A stretch of 64,000 nucleotides of DNA from JAENVU01 sp046598395 (lineage in GTDB: Bacteria; Actinomycetota; Acidimicrobiia; IMCC26256; JAENVU01), in the NCBI GenBank assembly GCA_046598395.1, contig JBKJIQ010000009.1, forward strand, positions 124,001 to 188,000. Direction: 5' to 3'. Under the pieces are notes generated by a model, which worked only from the letters and a program-made list of their open reading frames with translations, had not been told where the DNA came from and made no database searches. Below are positions 42,960 through 51,535 of this stretch, piece by piece; positions within the stretch are counted from its first letter, which is position 1; each line of letters begins with the position of its first letter. The position numbers and the translations under genes are program-made.

Positions 42960-44062
42960 GCTTCGACCGAAAGCACTGTGCGAATACCCTCACGGTTGCG
43001 CATCGACTCCAGTGCCTGTTCGGTCTGATCGAGCGGGAGCCGCTGGGTGATCATGCCTTCGAGGTCCAGGCGACCCGCCTTCCAGAGCGCCAACAATCGC
43101 GGAATATCACGTGGCGCGTGGACCGAACCGAGCAGACACCCCACGAGCTTCTTCTCCGTCGCGGTGAAGCCCACCACCATCGGGATACTGATGCCTTGTT
43201 CGAGTGGCGGTGCGCCCACACACACGATGGTCCCGCCGGATCGAGTCGCCATAATGCCCTGCTCGATCAACGGTGCTTGGCCGGCAGCTTCGAACGCGTA
43301 ATCCACGCCGATGCCATTGGTGAGTGCGAACGCCATCGCGATGGGGTCATCCTCGCCCGGATCGCACACATCGGTCGCGCCGAACCGCAATGCAGCATCG
43401 CGCCGTTCCGCAACCGGGTCGACCACGATCACTCGCGCCGCAGCGGCGAGCCGTGCCCCCTGGGTTACTGCGATTCCGATACCACCGGCACCCAGCACCA
43501 GCACCGTGGCGCCGGCTTCCACGTTCGCCGTGTTGAGCACCGCGCCCACACCGGTCTGCACCGCGCACCCGAGCACGCACGCAACGTCGAGCGGCACGTC
43601 GGCATCGACCTTCACTACGCCGACCTCCGGCATGATCGCGAGTTCCGCCCAGGCCGCGGTCGCGAGACCGCGATAGACGAGCTCCCCGTTGCGTGACAAC
43701 GGACTCGTGCCATCGGGCAACAGCGAGGAGAACAACGAAGCGCCGTAGACCGCGCACAAGGTCGGCTGGTTGCGAGTGCAGAAATAGCATTGTCCGCAGG
43801 CAGGCAACGGCGTCAACACCACCTTGTCACCCGGCGCCACCGAGGTCACATCGTCACCGATCGCTTCCACCACGCCCGCGGCCTCGTGGCCCAGCACGAC
43901 CGGCAACGCGGAGGGGAACGATCCGTCCACGATCGACAGGTCGGAGTGGCACACCCCGCACGCCGCGATGCGCACCAAGACCTCGCCGCGTCGCGGGTCA
44001 CGGATGTCGATCTCATCCACGAACACGGGCGTATTCGGGGCTTCGAGAATTGCTGCTCGCAC
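42956..44062 (-). CDS. Zinc-dependent alcohol dehydrogenase (MDR)
   Basis: Product is 368 residues from GTG 44062, with AAGGA 6 nt upstream. Catalytic zinc ligands are CGVCHSD and GHEAAG. The structural-zinc cysteines are PACGQCYFCTRNQPTLC, and the NAD loop is VLVLGAGGIGIAVTQGA. The layout fits the NDMA-dependent or Rv3086-like alcohol dehydrogenases of actinobacteria. It forms an operon with the downstream thioesterase, suggesting oxidation of an alcohol followed by handling of a CoA ester. Confidence 0.9.
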   Translation of the reverse strand: MRAAILEAPNTPVFVDEIDIRDPRRGEVLVRIAACGVCHSDLSIVDGSFPSALPVVLGHEAAGVVEAIGDDVTSVAPGDKVVLTPLPACGQCYFCTRNQPTLCAVYGASLFSSLLPDGTSPLSRNGELVYRGLATAAWAELAIMPEVGVVKVDADVPLDVACVLGCAVQTGVGAVLNTANVEAGATVLVLGAGGIGIAVTQGARLAAAARVIVVDPVAERRDAALRFGATDVCDPGEDDPIAMAFALTNGIGVDYAFEAAGQAPLIEQGIMATRSGGTIVCVGAPPLEQGISIPMVVGFTATEKKLVGCLLGSVHAPRDIPRLLALWKAGRLDLEGMITQRLPLDQTEQALESMRNREGIRTVLSVEA

Positions 44063-44126
44063 GAAGATTCCTTCAGGGGGAGGCGTAACCGCGGGAGCGT
44101 AGGCGCTCCAACTCAACGACACCGTC

Positions 44127-44132
44127 TACGGT
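44127..44132 (+). promoter_or_regulatory. Predicted -10 element of the HheG-like gene
   Basis: TACGGT ends 7 nt before ATG 44140. Confidence 0.5.
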
Positions 44133-44139
44133 CTCGGAC

Positions 44140-44892
44140 ATGACTCATGCCACGTCCACCCGCCGAGTCGCGCTGATCGCGGACGGCAGCTTCTTCGTCG
44201 GCCCCGCGCTCGCGCGAGTCCTCGCAACCCGCGGCCATGACATCGCGATCGCCAACCCGCACCACGGGCTCGTGGGCGAACTCGAGGCCCTCGGATCGAC
44301 CGTCGCGGTGGTTGACGCGCCGCGCGATCTCGCCGATCCTGCCGCCGCACCGGCACTCGTCGCCGGGGCGCTCGACGCGTTCGGCCGGATCGACGCCGCG
44401 TGTGCGTTCTCGGGCCAGATCGTGATCGGCCGCTTCACCGAATCAAGCGTCGACGATCTGCACACGGTCACCCGGGGGTGTATCGAAGCGCCGTACCACT
44501 TCCTGCGCGCAGTCGTGCCCGCGATGGTCGCGGCCGGGTCCGGGCAAGTGCTGTTGCTCACCAGCGCGGCCGGCGCGCGCCCCACGCCGGGAGCGCCGCT
44601 CTATTCGGCGGCGCGGGCCGCGGCGAACATGCTCGTGAAGAACGTGGCGGGCGAGGTGGCGCGAACCGGAGTGCAGGTGAACGCGCTCGGCACCAACTTC
44701 ATGGACTTCCCCGAGTTCCGCCGCGCCAATGGCGCGGACGACCCCGAGGTGCGGGCGAAGGTCGAAGCCAAGGTCCCGATGCGCCGGCTCGGCACGTTGG
44801 AGGAATGCGCATCGTTCTGCGCCGCGTTCCTCGATGGCACCAGCCAGTTCACGACCGGTCAGTTCGTCGGCTACGCCGGCGGCTGGGTTTGA
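44140..44892 (+). CDS. Halohydrin-dehalogenase-like (HheG-type) SDR-fold protein
   Basis: Product is 250 residues. The fold is SDR (FGRIDAACAFSG, GVQVNALGTNFMDFPEF, TTGQFVGYAGGWV), but the hallmarks differ from dehydrogenases. The catalytic set is Ser142-x12-Tyr155-x3-Arg159 (SAAGARPTPGAPLYSAAR), with Arg instead of Lys. The cofactor glycine motif is replaced by ADGSFFVGPALA, matching the x4-F/Y-x-G halide-pocket motif of halohydrin dehalogenases, except that the first Thr is Ala. These enzymes release halide from vicinal haloalcohols and open epoxides without NAD. HheG itself comes from an Ilumatobacter, a likely relative. A non-dehalogenase role in the same subfamily remains possible. Confidence 0.7.
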   Translation: MTHATSTRRVALIADGSFFVGPALARVLATRGHDIAIANPHHGLVGELEALGSTVAVVDAPRDLADPAAAPALVAGALDAFGRIDAACAFSGQIVIGRFTESSVDDLHTVTRGCIEAPYHFLRAVVPAMVAAGSGQVLLLTSAAGARPTPGAPLYSAARAAANMLVKNVAGEVARTGVQVNALGTNFMDFPEFRRANGADDPEVRAKVEAKVPMRRLGTLEECASFCAAFLDGTSQFTTGQFVGYAGGWV

Positions 44893-44924
44893 AAACCTGC
44901 ACGGGAAGCGAGACGGAGTAGCGC

Positions 44925-45152
44925 TTAACCGCTTTCGCCGAGCGAAAAGATGCCGTCGAAGTCGGTGTCGTCGGGCAGCACCGAGGCGAAGCGACTCACG
45001 AGCAACGATGCATCACGGGGACCAGGGCTGAGATCATCCAGGGCGCGCAGTGCGTCTAACGAGGCCGTGTTCATGGCGCGAGCATCGTCGCGAGAATGCA
45101 CCAGCTTGAGGTGCGATCGTCCGTGAGTCCGGTTGCCCGTCAGTGTCGCCAT
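44925..45152 (-). CDS. Small hypothetical protein
   Basis: A 75-residue frame from ATG 45152 is preceded by GGAG at 9 nt. It has an N-terminal basic stretch (TLTGNRTHGRSHLKLVHSRD) and an acidic end (LPDDTDFDGIFSLGES). No domain is recognised. It fills most of the 365-bp gap between the HheG-like gene and the amidohydrolase. The remaining 45153-45257 shows nothing further. Confidence 0.35.
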   Translation of the reverse strand: MATLTGNRTHGRSHLKLVHSRDDARAMNTASLDALRALDDLSPGPRDASLLVSRFASVLPDDTDFDGIFSLGESG

Positions 45153-45257
45153 GATGCACATCTCCGTGGGTGAGTACCTCCCAGCACCGCCCGACGAGCA
45201 TGGGCCGACCGGGACCCGGCTGCCATCCCCAACATGAGGGAAACGCGCGAGCGATGT

Positions 45258-46499
45258 TCAGACGCGATCGAGCTCGAGCATGCGGATCGCGTTGCCGCGC
45301 AACACCTTGTAGGCCACTTCGTCGTCGAATCCTTCCAGCATCTTCTGCACGTAGGCATGACTGTCGGGCCACGTTGTATCGGTATGCGGATAGTCGGTTT
45401 CGAAGCAGATGTTGTCGACACCCACCTCGTCCAGGCTCGCCAGCCCGTGACGATCGGCGGTGAAGCACCCGAAGATTCGGCCGTAGTAATAGGTAGACGG
45501 CGGATTCGGGATGAGCTCCTTCGAGTGTTGCCAACTGTCGTGCTGGTCCCAAACCGTGTCGGCCCGTTCGAGCGCGTACGGTATCCAACCGATCTGGCCT
45601 TCGGAATACGCGAGTTTCAACTTCGGAAACTCAATGAGCTTGCCGGAGAACAACCAATCGGCAAGTGACGCCATCGAATTGTTGAACGCCAACGTGCCAC
45701 CCACGCCTTTCGGAGCGTCGGGCGAAGCCGCGGGGTTCGTGGAAGACGAGCCGATGTGCATGCACAACGTGACGCCAGTGTCGTTGCAGACCTCGAGCAT
45801 CGGGTCCCAGAGACCGGTGTGGATACTGGGAAGGCCGAGATGCGTCGGCAGCTCAGAGAAGCAGAACGCACGCACGCCGCGATCAGCGTTGCGTTGGATC
45901 TCCGCGGCGGCGAGTTCCACGTCCCAGAGCGGCATGATGCAGAGCGGAATGTTCACGCCTCGGGAGGGAGCGCACCACTCCTCCACCATCCAGTCGTTGT
46001 AGGCGCGCACACACGCGAGCCCGAGCTCGCGATCGTCGTGCTCCTTGAAGGTCTGACCACAAAACCGCGGGAAGGTTGGGAACGGCAACGAGCCATCGAC
46101 CCAATTGTTGGCGAAGTCCACGATGCGCGCGTCGCGGTCGTAGCAACCGGGGCGCATCTCGTCGTACGTCATCGCGGTCATCACCATCTTGGTGCGATCG
46201 AAGCGGGAGAGGTCACCGTCGGGTGTTGCATCGAGTGGGATCGCAACAAACCGCTTGTGCACGTAGATGAGCTTCTCGTCGAAGTACCAGGCGTCGCCCC
46301 ACGTGCCGCCCTGCTCCTCGGGCATCTCGTAACGGGCACCGGGCAGATGACGAAAGGTGCCCCATTGCTTGCGCTCGACGCGTGGCCCGCGCGCCCGGTG
46401 CTTCTCGGGCAACCACGTCTGCCACACATGTGGCGGTTCCACCACGTGGTCATCGACGCTGACAATCTTGGGCAGGACTCGATCAGGGTTCACCGTCAT
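45258..46499 (-). CDS. Amidohydrolase family 2 (ACMSD-like) protein
   Basis: Product is 413 residues. The N-terminal metal motif is replaced in the usual way for actinobacterial members by VSVDDHVVEPPHVW. Later blocks are LCMHIGSSSTN, KLAYSEGQIGWIPYALERAD and the conserved FETDYPHTDTTWPDS near the C-terminus. Members decarboxylate or hydrolyse aromatic and other substrates using one zinc. No substrate can be assigned. A palindromic operator candidate lies in front of it. Confidence 0.85.
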   Translation of the reverse strand: MTVNPDRVLPKIVSVDDHVVEPPHVWQTWLPEKHRARGPRVERKQWGTFRHLPGARYEMPEEQGGTWGDAWYFDEKLIYVHKRFVAIPLDATPDGDLSRFDRTKMVMTAMTYDEMRPGCYDRDARIVDFANNWVDGSLPFPTFPRFCGQTFKEHDDRELGLACVRAYNDWMVEEWCAPSRGVNIPLCIMPLWDVELAAAEIQRNADRGVRAFCFSELPTHLGLPSIHTGLWDPMLEVCNDTGVTLCMHIGSSSTNPAASPDAPKGVGGTLAFNNSMASLADWLFSGKLIEFPKLKLAYSEGQIGWIPYALERADTVWDQHDSWQHSKELIPNPPSTYYYGRIFGCFTADRHGLASLDEVGVDNICFETDYPHTDTTWPDSHAYVQKMLEGFDDEVAYKVLRGNAIRMLELDRV

Positions 46500-46507
46500 G
46501 GCCGCGG

Positions 46508-46513
46508 ATCGTA
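46508..46513 (-). promoter_or_regulatory. Predicted -10 element of the amidohydrolase gene
   Basis: TACGAT on the minus strand ends 8 nt before ATG 46499 and overlaps the palindrome by 3 bp. Confidence 0.5.
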
Positions 46514-46534
46514 CCTGACGCCTATGTCAGGTAC
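46511..46534. promoter_or_regulatory. Perfect palindrome, candidate repressor operator
   Basis: Arms GTACCTGAC (46511-46519) and GTCAGGTAC (46526-46534) are perfect 9-bp inverted repeats around a 6-bp centre. The site overlaps the predicted -10 of the amidohydrolase gene, as expected for a TetR- or GntR-type operator. A terminator for the upstream fucosidase gene is the alternative, but no T-tract follows. Confidence 0.55.
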
Positions 46535-46552
46535 GCGGGTCGGGTGCGTTGG

Positions 46553-48019
46553 TCAGACCGGGGCGGCGTCGACGTCGACACAACGCAGCGCGATCGGCCC
46601 CGCCACACCGACGAACGCTGATCCCACCGTGACCTGCAGCCCGGCCGATGCCGCGGCCCATGCCAGTTCCGTTCCATCGACGGTGGTGACCTCCGTCGTA
46701 CGGGTGGCGATCACGTCGGGCAGCGTGACGGTTTCGTGACCGAACTCGGGTGCCCGCTCCACGATCGCGAACACCGAGTCGTCCGCAGCCGTATAGCGCA
46801 CGCCGATGCCCTCGCCAGTTGCGGATCCCGGTCGCACCCACGGACGCGTCCCGCGCAGCGCAGTTTCGTTGACACCAAACCACTCGCCGAGCCACTGCAA
46901 CCGCTTGCGTTGCTCGTCGGGAATCTGCGCGTCGACGCCGCGCGGCCCTACGTTGAGCAACAGGTTTCCGTTCTTGCTCACCATGTCGGCGAACGACCAG
47001 AGCAGGTCCTGACGCGTGAGGAAGTGCTCCGGGCGCGAGGCCGCGTTATAGCCGAAGCTCTGATCCATGCCCCGCACACATTCCCACGGCCGCCGTTGAA
47101 TATCAGAGAACGACGTGTACTCCGGGGTACGCACGTCGTAGAACGGTGGTTCGGGCGGGATGAGACCGGAGTCCTTCTTGGCTTGGCGCACGGAACCGGC
47201 GTCGACCAGTCGTCGCGCCGCGCTGAACTTCATCGCCCCCGCAAGCGGGTTCCACGGCATCCACCGATCGTTCACCACGCCATCGGGGACCGCGTTGTAG
47301 TACTCGGCGAACAGTGGCCACAGCGCCTTGCCCTCTTCGGGCCACGCAATGTCGTTCCACAAGACGCTCGGCCGATACCGACGGATGAGTTCGCGCACCT
47401 GCGCCGCGGCGTACGCCGGGTAGTCATCACGAGGAATCGCGGCGATGAGATCCGAGAACGCACCGATCGGACGCGACTCGAACGTCCAATCCAAGCCACC
47501 CGAGTAATAGACGCCGAACCGCATTCCGTGCCCTCGCACTGCTTCGCCGAGTTCGCCCACCACATCACGGGCGCACTGAAGTCCAGGCACGCGAGGATTC
47601 GGAACGTCGGACGGCCAGAGGCAGTAACCGTCGTGATGCTTGGTGACCAACACCACGTACCGCGCGCCGGTGGCGGCGAAGGTTGCGGCCCAGTCCTCGG
47701 GATCCCACGTGGCGAGCCCGGCTTCCCAATCCCCGATGAAATCACGATACGGGCGATCGCCGTACGTAGCGCGGTGATGTTGGGAAACGGGGCTCTGCGA
47801 GAACCGCAACGAGTTCTCATACCACTCCGTATACGGAGACCAACCCAAGGCGGTGCGATCGCCCGACTGCAACCGCTCGTTGATATCGGCGTCGACCGGC
47901 GCGAACGCGGGAACCGACGCCGGCGTCCAGTGCACGAAGATCCCCAGCTTGGCGTCACGCCACCATGTGGGGACAACGTGGCGGCGGAGCGCTTTGAGGG
48001 CAGGGTTCGGGCCAGGCAT
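46553..48019 (-). CDS. Alpha-L-fucosidase (GH29)
   Basis: Product is 488 residues from ATG 48019. The start WWRDAKLGIFVHWTPASVP, the block RYVVLVTKHHDGYCLWPS, and the nucleophile region VLWNDIAWPEEGK (Asp in WND) are diagnostic of GH29. MVSKNGNLLLNVGPRGVD is the conserved barrel end. A C-terminal beta domain of about 100 residues follows. There is no signal peptide, so it acts on imported fuco-oligosaccharides. With the exported sulfatase at 25363 it fits use of sulfated fucose polysaccharides such as fucoidan, but the genes are far apart. Confidence 0.92.
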   Translation of the reverse strand: MPGPNPALKALRRHVVPTWWRDAKLGIFVHWTPASVPAFAPVDADINERLQSGDRTALGWSPYTEWYENSLRFSQSPVSQHHRATYGDRPYRDFIGDWEAGLATWDPEDWAATFAATGARYVVLVTKHHDGYCLWPSDVPNPRVPGLQCARDVVGELGEAVRGHGMRFGVYYSGGLDWTFESRPIGAFSDLIAAIPRDDYPAYAAAQVRELIRRYRPSVLWNDIAWPEEGKALWPLFAEYYNAVPDGVVNDRWMPWNPLAGAMKFSAARRLVDAGSVRQAKKDSGLIPPEPPFYDVRTPEYTSFSDIQRRPWECVRGMDQSFGYNAASRPEHFLTRQDLLWSFADMVSKNGNLLLNVGPRGVDAQIPDEQRKRLQWLGEWFGVNETALRGTRPWVRPGSATGEGIGVRYTAADDSVFAIVERAPEFGHETVTLPDVIATRTTEVTTVDGTELAWAAASAGLQVTVGSAFVGVAGPIALRCVDVDAAPV

Positions 48020-48090
48020 GCGGCGAAGGTAGCCGCGCCACCTCGGCGGGTGTCCGGGAACTCCCCGGAACAGCGGGCAGACTGTGAACC

Positions 48091-48651
48091 GTGGCGTTGA
48101 CCGACTGGTATCGCATCTTCGCCTGGTTGGCCCTTGCGACCGAGATTGCCGTCGTTGGCATTTGGCTCGCGCGCCTTGCCGGACTGAGCGCAGCGGGTGG
48201 CGAAACCTGGGAGCGGATCCGCGCCGGCTTCCGCACCCAAGGGCTCGCGGTGACGGCGCTCGTGGCGACGGTGGCGACCACCGGATCGCTCTACCTCTCC
48301 GAAGGCGCACACCTCATCCCGTGTCGGCTCTGCTGGTACCAACGCACAATGATGTATCCGCTCGCAGTGCTGCTCATCATCGCCGCCGTGCGCAAGGATT
48401 GGACGATCCGACCGTACGCGATCACGCTGTCACTCATGGGCGCCGCGATCTCCACCTGGCACGTCATGGTGGAGTGGAATCCCAACCTCGAGGGCACGCT
48501 CTCGTGTGACCCCAACAACCCGTGTTCCGCGCTGGCGGTGCCGCGGTACTTCCACTACCTCTCGATCCCGACCATGGCTGGATCAGCGTTCCTGTTCATT
48601 GCCACCGTGTTGTGGCTCGCCGGAAAACCAACTGCCGAGGAGATGCCATGA
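48091..48651 (+). CDS. DsbB/BdbC-like disulfide bond formation membrane protein
   Basis: Product is 186 residues with four or five hydrophobic segments. The first redox pair is CRLCWYQRTMMYPLAVLLII (CxxC followed by the typical Tyr-Gln-Arg). The second pair is in LSCDPNNPCSAL in the extracytoplasmic loop. It should reoxidise an exported thiol oxidase using quinone. The stop overlaps the next gene's start by 4 bp, so the two form an operon. Confidence 0.88.
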   Translation: MALTDWYRIFAWLALATEIAVVGIWLARLAGLSAAGGETWERIRAGFRTQGLAVTALVATVATTGSLYLSEGAHLIPCRLCWYQRTMMYPLAVLLIIAAVRKDWTIRPYAITLSLMGAAISTWHVMVEWNPNLEGTLSCDPNNPCSALAVPRYFHYLSIPTMAGSAFLFIATVLWLAGKPTAEEMP

Positions 48652-49394
48652 GCACCGCCAAGAACCCACCCCCCAAACCCCCGGCTCGCACGAGCACGCC
48701 GCCCAAGAATGCTCAGAAGCCTGCGGCGCCGTCGAAGCCGACCTTCCCCGTGTTCTGGATTGCCCTCGGCGTCATCGCCGTGATCGGTGTCGGGATCGCG
48801 ATTGTCTCGTCCGGGAGCGACGAATCGAAGCAATCCTCCAATGGCGGCGGCAAGGCGACGAGCCGCGAGTTCGGAACGGTCGTGGTGGATGGCACCCAAC
48901 TCGCTCCGCTCCCCGACCGCGGGACGGACCCTGCGGTCGGCAAACCGATCCCGACGGTCATCGGTCAAAACTTCGCCGGGCAGGCCGTGACGATCGCGCC
49001 GAACGGCAAGGCACAGATGATTCTGTTCCTCGCTCACTGGTGCCCGCACTGCAACCGTGAGGCACCCCGCCTCGTGAGCTACTTGAACCAGTCCGGCGGT
49101 ATTCCTGCCGGAGTCGGACTCACCATTGTTCCCACCGGGTCCAACGACCAGGCTCCGAACTGGCCACCGTCGCAGTGGGTCAAGGATATGAAGATCGCAC
49201 AGCTCACGACCCTGGTGGACAGTAAGGACGCCAAGGCCGCGCAGGCGTTTGGCCTCACGTCATTTCCTTACATTGTGATGGTCGACCAGAACGGCGACGT
49301 CGTCGACCGGCGCTCCGGCGAACAAAAGGACGGCTTCTTCGAAGCCGCGTTCAAATCCCTCGCCGAAGGTCGAACGATCCCGGCGAACGCCTGA
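48648..49394 (+). CDS. Membrane-anchored thioredoxin-fold protein with CPHC active site
   Basis: Product is 248 residues. A Pro/Lys-rich cytoplasmic tail (residues 1-33) is followed by one transmembrane helix (FWIALGVIAVIGVGIAIVSS) and an external thioredoxin domain. The active site is LFLAHWCPHCNREAPRL; the CPHC form is that of DsbA-type oxidants. The cis-Pro motif is LTSFPYIVMVD. It is the likely redox partner of the DsbB-like protein encoded just upstream, forming an oxidative folding system for exported proteins. Confidence 0.88.
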   Translation: MSTAKNPPPKPPARTSTPPKNAQKPAAPSKPTFPVFWIALGVIAVIGVGIAIVSSGSDESKQSSNGGGKATSREFGTVVVDGTQLAPLPDRGTDPAVGKPIPTVIGQNFAGQAVTIAPNGKAQMILFLAHWCPHCNREAPRLVSYLNQSGGIPAGVGLTIVPTGSNDQAPNWPPSQWVKDMKIAQLTTLVDSKDAKAAQAFGLTSFPYIVMVDQNGDVVDRRSGEQKDGFFEAAFKSLAEGRTIPANA

Positions 49395-49400
49395 CGTGAG

Positions 49401-50306
49401 TTACGCGTCCTTGTCGCGACCAAACATGTCGGAGTTCGGACGAGCCGCCGCGAGCAACGGACGGATCACCGCGTCCACCTCGGACGGCTCATCGACCGGT
49501 GAGGCGCTCGGACCGCGGTGCCAGCTCTCCGCCACCGCGAGATAAGCACCCGATACTTCGAACACCCGACCAGTCACGCCCGCCGACTGTGGGGACGCGA
49601 GCCAGGTGCACAGCGGAGCAATCCAGCGGGGGTCCATCATCGCCTTGGTCTCTTCCGAGGCGCCGCCCAGACCAAGATCCTCGGTCATGCGCGTGAGCGC
49701 GGTCGGTGCAATCGCGTTCACCGTCACGCCGTAGCGCTCCAGTTCCATCGCGGCGATGATCGAGAAGCTGGCGATTCCAGCCTTCGCGGCGCCGTAGTTG
49801 GTCTGGCCCGCGTTGCCATAGATCCCCGACGGTGACGTGGTGTTGATGATCCGGGCGTCGTTGGTCTCACCGGCTTTGGTGCGCTCACGCCAGTAGGCCG
49901 CCGCGAACCGCGAAACACCAAACGTTCCTTTGAGGTGGACCTTGATGACCGAGTCCCACTCTTCCTCGGTCATGTTGATGAGCATGCGGTCCCGCAGGAT
50001 GCCGGCATTGTTCACGACCACATCGAGACCACCGAAGGTGTCGATCGCCTGCTTGACGACGTTGCCCGCGCCATCCCACGACGAGATGTCGTCGCCGTTC
50101 GCGGCCGCCTGACCACCCATGGCTTCGATCTCGGCCACCACATCGTGGGCCGGACCCTCGGAGTGGCCCGCACCGTCGCGGGATCCCCCCACGTCGTTGA
50201 CCACGACCTTGGCGCCTTCTCCGGCCATCATCAGCGCGTATTCACGGCCGATACCCCGACCTGCGCCGGTGACGATTACGACTCTGTCTTCACACATCTT
50301 TGTCAT
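49401..50306 (-). CDS. Short-chain dehydrogenase, HSD17B4/FabG-like
   Basis: Product is 301 residues from ATG 50306 (ATG 50297 is an alternative). The cofactor motif is VTGAGRGIGREYALMMAGEG, then VVNNAGILRDRML, the active site TNYGAAKAGIASFS and a C-terminal extension after GRVFEVSGAYLAV. The long insertion NDVGGSRDGAGHSEGPAHDV and overall plan match the dehydrogenase unit of peroxisomal multifunctional-enzyme-2-like SDRs used in beta-oxidation of lipid or steroid chains. It lies 61 bp downstream of the LigD-type gene on the same strand. Confidence 0.88.
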   Translation of the reverse strand: MTKMCEDRVVIVTGAGRGIGREYALMMAGEGAKVVVNDVGGSRDGAGHSEGPAHDVVAEIEAMGGQAAANGDDISSWDGAGNVVKQAIDTFGGLDVVVNNAGILRDRMLINMTEEEWDSVIKVHLKGTFGVSRFAAAYWRERTKAGETNDARIINTTSPSGIYGNAGQTNYGAAKAGIASFSIIAAMELERYGVTVNAIAPTALTRMTEDLGLGGASEETKAMMDPRWIAPLCTWLASPQSAGVTGRVFEVSGAYLAVAESWHRGPSASPVDEPSEVDAVIRPLLAAARPNSDMFGRDKDA

Positions 50307-50367
50307 GGGCGAATGAATTAGCAGGCGCGGCCGCTCCGATGCGAGCCGCAGCCCCAGTAGAGAGTCC

Positions 50368-51393
50368 TTACGAGCCCGGGTTGACCAACTTGGCGCGGCT
50401 GGGCGCAACTCGTGGGGGTTCGTTCGGTTGCTTGGGATACACCGGCGGCCAGGGCGCGTCCATCAGACCCGCGGCCAGATCTCGGCCGCTCAGCTCCAGC
50501 AGCGACGTAATCGATTGCGGCGCCCCGTACATTTCCGCCCACGGATCACCGAACATGCGCAGGCGCTCCGGTGCGCTGGCGATCGTCCAGCGACGGGGCG
50601 CAACCTCATCCAGCTCGTCCCACCGAAACGGCATCGAAACGGGCGCCTCCGGATACGCGCGCACCGACCATGCGCCGAACACGGTCTTGTGCGGTGCGTT
50701 CTGGTTGAAATCCACGAAGACCCGCGCCCCACGCTCCTCCTTCCACCAGGCCGCGGTGATGAGATCCGGTCGCCGCCGCTCGAGCTCGCGTGCGGCGGCC
50801 ACCACCGCGGCTCGCACCGCGTAGGAATCCCACTTTGGGAGCAGGCGCGCGTAGATATGGATCCCACGGCTACCGGTGGTCTTCGGGTAGCTGACCACTC
50901 CGTGATCCTCCAGCAGCCGGCGCACCTCGGCTGCGGCCTCTTGCACCATCGGAAACGTGACCCCCGGACCCGGGTCAAGGTCGACGCGCAACTCATCCGC
51001 GATCTCAACGTTGGCGGAGTGCGACGGCCACACGTGGAACCCGAGACACCCGAGGTTCACCGCCCACGCAACGTGCGCGACGTCGGCCACCACCATGGCC
51101 TCTGACTCGGTTCCGTTCGGCGTCGACACCGTGGCCGTCTGCAACCACGCGGGAGCGTTCTTGGGTACCCGTTTTTGAAAGAACGAGTCCCCTCCTGCGC
51201 CCCGCGGAAACCGCTGGAGCATCACCGGACGATCGCCCATCGTGGCGAGCAGCGGCGCTCGGACAGCCTCGTAATAGCGGATCAGATCCAGCTTGGTCTC
51301 ACCGCGATCCGCGAACAAGACGCGGTCGGGATGGGAGACGGAAACATCACGACCGTCCACGGGAACGACGATCTTCTCGCGGTCTTCGGTCAC
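50368..51393 (-). CDS. LigD-type DNA polymerase domain protein (NHEJ primase-polymerase)
   Basis: Product is 341 residues from GTG 51393. The archaeo-eukaryotic primase fold of LigD-POL is recognised by SHPDRVLFADRGETKLDLIR, the catalytic acidic pair in RVDLDPGPGVTF, KTTGSRGIHIYARL and RVFVDFNQNAPHKTV. Ligase and phosphoesterase domains of full LigD are absent, so it is the stand-alone polymerase form found in many actinobacteria. It would fill gaps during Ku-dependent end joining. Ku and ligase genes are not in the window. Confidence 0.9.
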   Translation of the reverse strand: MTEDREKIVVPVDGRDVSVSHPDRVLFADRGETKLDLIRYYEAVRAPLLATMGDRPVMLQRFPRGAGGDSFFQKRVPKNAPAWLQTATVSTPNGTESEAMVVADVAHVAWAVNLGCLGFHVWPSHSANVEIADELRVDLDPGPGVTFPMVQEAAAEVRRLLEDHGVVSYPKTTGSRGIHIYARLLPKWDSYAVRAAVVAAARELERRRPDLITAAWWKEERGARVFVDFNQNAPHKTVFGAWSVRAYPEAPVSMPFRWDELDEVAPRRWTIASAPERLRMFGDPWAEMYGAPQSITSLLELSGRDLAAGLMDAPWPPVYPKQPNEPPRVAPSRAKLVNPGS

Positions 51394-51401
51394 CTTCCGA
51401 G

Positions 51402-51407
51402 ACGCTA
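51402..51407 (-). promoter_or_regulatory. Predicted -10 element of the LigD-type gene
   Basis: TAGCGT on the minus strand ends 8 nt before GTG 51393. Confidence 0.45.
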
Positions 51408-51486
51408 CCGGAGGTGGTCGCAGCACGAGAGGAAGCGGCGGACGGCATTCCGGACTTTCGATTAGGGACGACCGCAACGGAGTTCC

Positions 51487-51501
51487 GGGACCTTGGGCAC
51501 T
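51487..51501 (+). promoter_or_regulatory. DosR-box-like site upstream of the stress operon
   Basis: GGGACCTTGGGCACT matches the 61764 site at 13 of 15 positions. It ends 34 nt before ATG 51536. CAATCT (51524-51529), 6 nt before the ATG, is the likely -10. Confidence 0.6.
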
Positions 51502-51535
51502 ATTGCGAAGGCGCCACAGAGACCAATCTGAACTC

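Noticed and set aside
46736..48100. 454-codon plus-strand frame over the fucosidase gene
   Set aside because: Antisense shadow of GH29 with no protein-like features.
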